62,542 bases of DNA, taken from positions 1 to 62,542 of the forward strand of contig SCUD01000183.1 of NCBI GenBank assembly GCA_004297335.1. Reading direction: 5' to 3'. Under the pieces are notes generated by a model. That model did no database searches, was not told where the DNA came from, and saw nothing but the letters and a program-made list of their open reading frames with translations. The first letter of the stretch is position 1. Each line of letters begins with the position of its first letter. This DNA comes from Gammaproteobacteria bacterium (GTDB lineage Bacteria > Pseudomonadota > Gammaproteobacteria > Steroidobacterales > Steroidobacteraceae). Made by a program: the position numbers and the translations under genes. Of this stretch, positions 60,954 to 62,542 are shown piece by piece.

Positions 60954-62542
60954 AGACGCCGACCACAACGCTGCGCCTGATCGACGACGCCGTACGCGGG
61001 CTGCGGCCCGCTGCCGCCATGGCGGCGGAGCTCGTGGATGCACCGCTGGCGCTCCTGATGGAGGCGGCGGAGGCGCTGACGCTGACTGGCTTCGGCCGCT
61101 CGGTGACCTACTCCCGCAAGGTCTTCATCCCGCTGACCGAGTTGTGCCGCAATGTCTGCCACTACTGCACCTTCGCCAAGGCGCCGCGGCGGATCCGCAG
61201 TCCCTACCTGATGCCGGACCAGGTACTCGCGATCGCGCGCGCAGGCGAGGCCGCGGGCTGCCGGGAGGCCTTGTTCACGCTCGGCGACCAGCCGGAGCTG
61301 CGCTATGCCGCCGCACGCACGGCTCTCAGCGCGCTGGGTGCCTCCTCGACCCTCGACTACCTGCGGCAGATGGCGGAACTGGTGCTCGGCGAGACCACGC
61401 TGCTGCCACATCTGAACGCCGGCAGCATGGAGCGCGAGGATTTCCTGCGGCTGCGCCCGGTGTCGGTGTCGATGGGGCTGATGCTGGAGTCGAGCTCGGC
61501 GCGCCTCGCCAACCGTGGCGGCCCGCACTTCGGCTCGCCGGACAAGGCGCCGGCGCGGCGGCTGGCGACGCTGCGCGCCGCGGGCGAGTGCGCGGTACCG
61601 ATGACCAGCGGGCTCTTGATCGGCATCGGCGAGACCCGCGCCGAGCGGATCGATTCGCTGCTCGCGCTGCGCGCGCTGCACGACGAGTACGGCCACCTGC
61701 AGGAGCTGATCCTGCAGAACTTCCGCGCCAAGCCCGGCACCGGCATGGCGGATGCACCCGAGCCGCCGCTCGAGGAGCAGCTGTGGACCATCGCCGTGGC
61801 CCGGCTGCTGTTCGGCCCGACGATGTCACTGCAGGCGCCACCAAACCTGCGCCCCGGCGAACTCGGCGCGCTGATCCGCGCCGGCATCAACGACTGGGGC
61901 GGCGTCTCGCCGGTCACCCCTGACCACGTGAACCCGGAAGCCCCGTGGCCGGAACTCGCGACACTCCGGGAGCAGACCGCGGCCGCCGATCGCGAACTCG
62001 ACGAGCGCCTCGCACTCGCCCCAGCCCAGGCGCGCGCGCCGGAGCGCTGGGTGGACCCGGCGCTGCTGCCGCGCGTGCTGCGCCCGACCGACAGCCGGGG
62101 CCTCGTGCGCAGCGACGACTGGCACCCGGGCGCCATGGATGTGATCACGGCCGAACAGCGCGCCTGGGTCGCGCGCAGCGCACGGCCGCCGCAGTCCTCG
62201 CGAGCGATCGCGCGGATCCTCGCCGCGGCCCGGGCCGGTGAGACGCTCACCGAAGCGGAGGTCACGGCGCTGTTCAACGCCGACCGCCGCGACTTCCGCG
62301 CGGTCGTCGCCGCCGCCGACCGGCTGCGCGCCGACACCGTCGGCGAGACGGTGACGTACATCGTCAACCGCAACATCAACTACACGAACATCTGCGGCTA
62401 CCACTGCAGCTTCTGCGCCTTTTCGAAGGGCCGCAGCGCGCGCAGCCTGCGTGGCCCGGCCTACGATCTCAGTCTCGATGAGATCGCCGGGCGCACGGTC
62501 GAGGCGGCCGCCGTCGGCGCCACCGAGGTCTGCCTGCAGGGC
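60950..62542 (+). CDS. fbiC: FO synthase (CofG-CofH fusion, FbiC), 3'-truncated by window edge
   Basis: Open frame from the TTG at 60950 to the window end (531 codons), no stop. The N-terminal radical-SAM CofG part has C66-x3-C70-x2-C73 (CRNVCHYC) and runs to about residue 370. A second radical-SAM CofH part begins near residue 430, with C482-x3-C486-x2-C489 (CGYHCSFC). The fusion makes the deazaflavin FO from tyrosine and a flavin precursor, the chromophore of F420. The TTG overlaps the cofC stop (TTGA). CofG first, CofH second, is the actinobacterial FbiC order. Confidence 0.92.
   Translation, partial: MKTPTTTLRLIDDAVRGLRPAAAMAAELVDAPLALLMEAAEALTLTGFGRSVTYSRKVFIPLTELCRNVCHYCTFAKAPRRIRSPYLMPDQVLAIARAGEAAGCREALFTLGDQPELRYAAARTALSALGASSTLDYLRQMAELVLGETTLLPHLNAGSMEREDFLRLRPVSVSMGLMLESSSARLANRGGPHFGSPDKAPARRLATLRAAGECAVPMTSGLLIGIGETRAERIDSLLALRALHDEYGHLQELILQNFRAKPGTGMADAPEPPLEEQLWTIAVARLLFGPTMSLQAPPNLRPGELGALIRAGINDWGGVSPVTPDHVNPEAPWPELATLREQTAAADRELDERLALAPAQARAPERWVDPALLPRVLRPTDSRGLVRSDDWHPGAMDVITAEQRAWVARSARPPQSSRAIARILAAARAGETLTEAEVTALFNADRRDFRAVVAAADRLRADTVGETVTYIVNRNINYTNICGYHCSFCAFSKGRSARSLRGPAYDLSLDEIAGRTVEAAAVGATEVCLQG

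Noticed and set aside
1-62542. tRNA, rRNA, CRISPR array, riboswitch or intact IS element
   Set aside because: No cloverleaf, rRNA-like, repeat-spacer or transposase pattern was recognised on reading both strands; short repeats found are REP-like only.

Overview
The window is GC-rich, densely packed DNA, most likely from a gammaproteobacterium or a close relative. The evidence is four TonB-dependent receptors, an NAD-type formate dehydrogenase, a YejM-like envelope protein and small GC-rich intergenic gaps. No rRNA, tRNA, CRISPR array or intact transposase gene was seen. The exact lineage cannot be read from the sequence alone.

Layout. (1) 1-4696: end of a molybdenum formate dehydrogenase operon (alpha subunit running in from the left edge, fdhD, fdsD), followed by an HSL-type alpha/beta hydrolase that has lost two of its three catalytic residues. 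(2) 4729-21966: a catabolic regulon. It contains an AraC regulator, a Tat-exported creatinase-fold protein, an unknown Tat protein, three paralogous p-cresol-methylhydroxylase-like flavoproteins alternating with two cytochromes c, a large TonB receptor, a Tm-1-like protein, a three-part biotin-dependent carboxylase (carrier, biotin carboxylase, carboxyltransferase) and a HAD phosphatase. Three promoters in this block carry the same pair of 16-bp direct half-sites with identical 21-bp geometry, so they are probably all controlled by the AraC protein. The gene content resembles alkylphenol / aryl-ketone oxidation followed by ketone carboxylation.

(3) 22031-31392: a phosphonate surface-modification cluster. 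It starts right behind a relic of a second alpha/beta hydrolase. It encodes a PEP mutase fused to a nucleotidyltransferase, phosphonopyruvate decarboxylase, an AEP-type aminotransferase, a second nucleotidyltransferase, a small membrane protein, a CDP-glycerol-glycerophosphotransferase-like enzyme, a YejM-like sulfatase-fold membrane protein and a YidC/Oxa1-type insertase. Genes are translationally coupled, with overlapping stops and starts. The expected output is nucleotide-activated 2-aminoethylphosphonate and its transfer to an envelope glycan or lipid. (4) 31484-42527: aldehyde dehydrogenase, acyl-CoA ligase, LuxR regulator, VOC protein, a TonB receptor with a heme-motif beta-propeller lipase/lyase-like protein, a DUF302 protein and an AbgT-type transporter. 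Short palindromic REP-like repeats are scattered here, one inside the insertase gene.

(5) 42694-60295: two tandem, diverged copies of one six-gene module: TonB receptor, two-domain VOC protein, hydantoinase/oxoprolinase B, hydantoinase/oxoprolinase A, F420-dependent LLM oxidoreductase, and a divergent XRE-cupin regulator. The modules lie directly next to F420 biosynthesis genes (6) 60327-62542: cofC and a fused cofG-cofH (fbiC) that runs off the right edge. Together these suggest an F420-dependent uptake-and-degradation pathway for an unknown substrate, duplicated for two related compounds.
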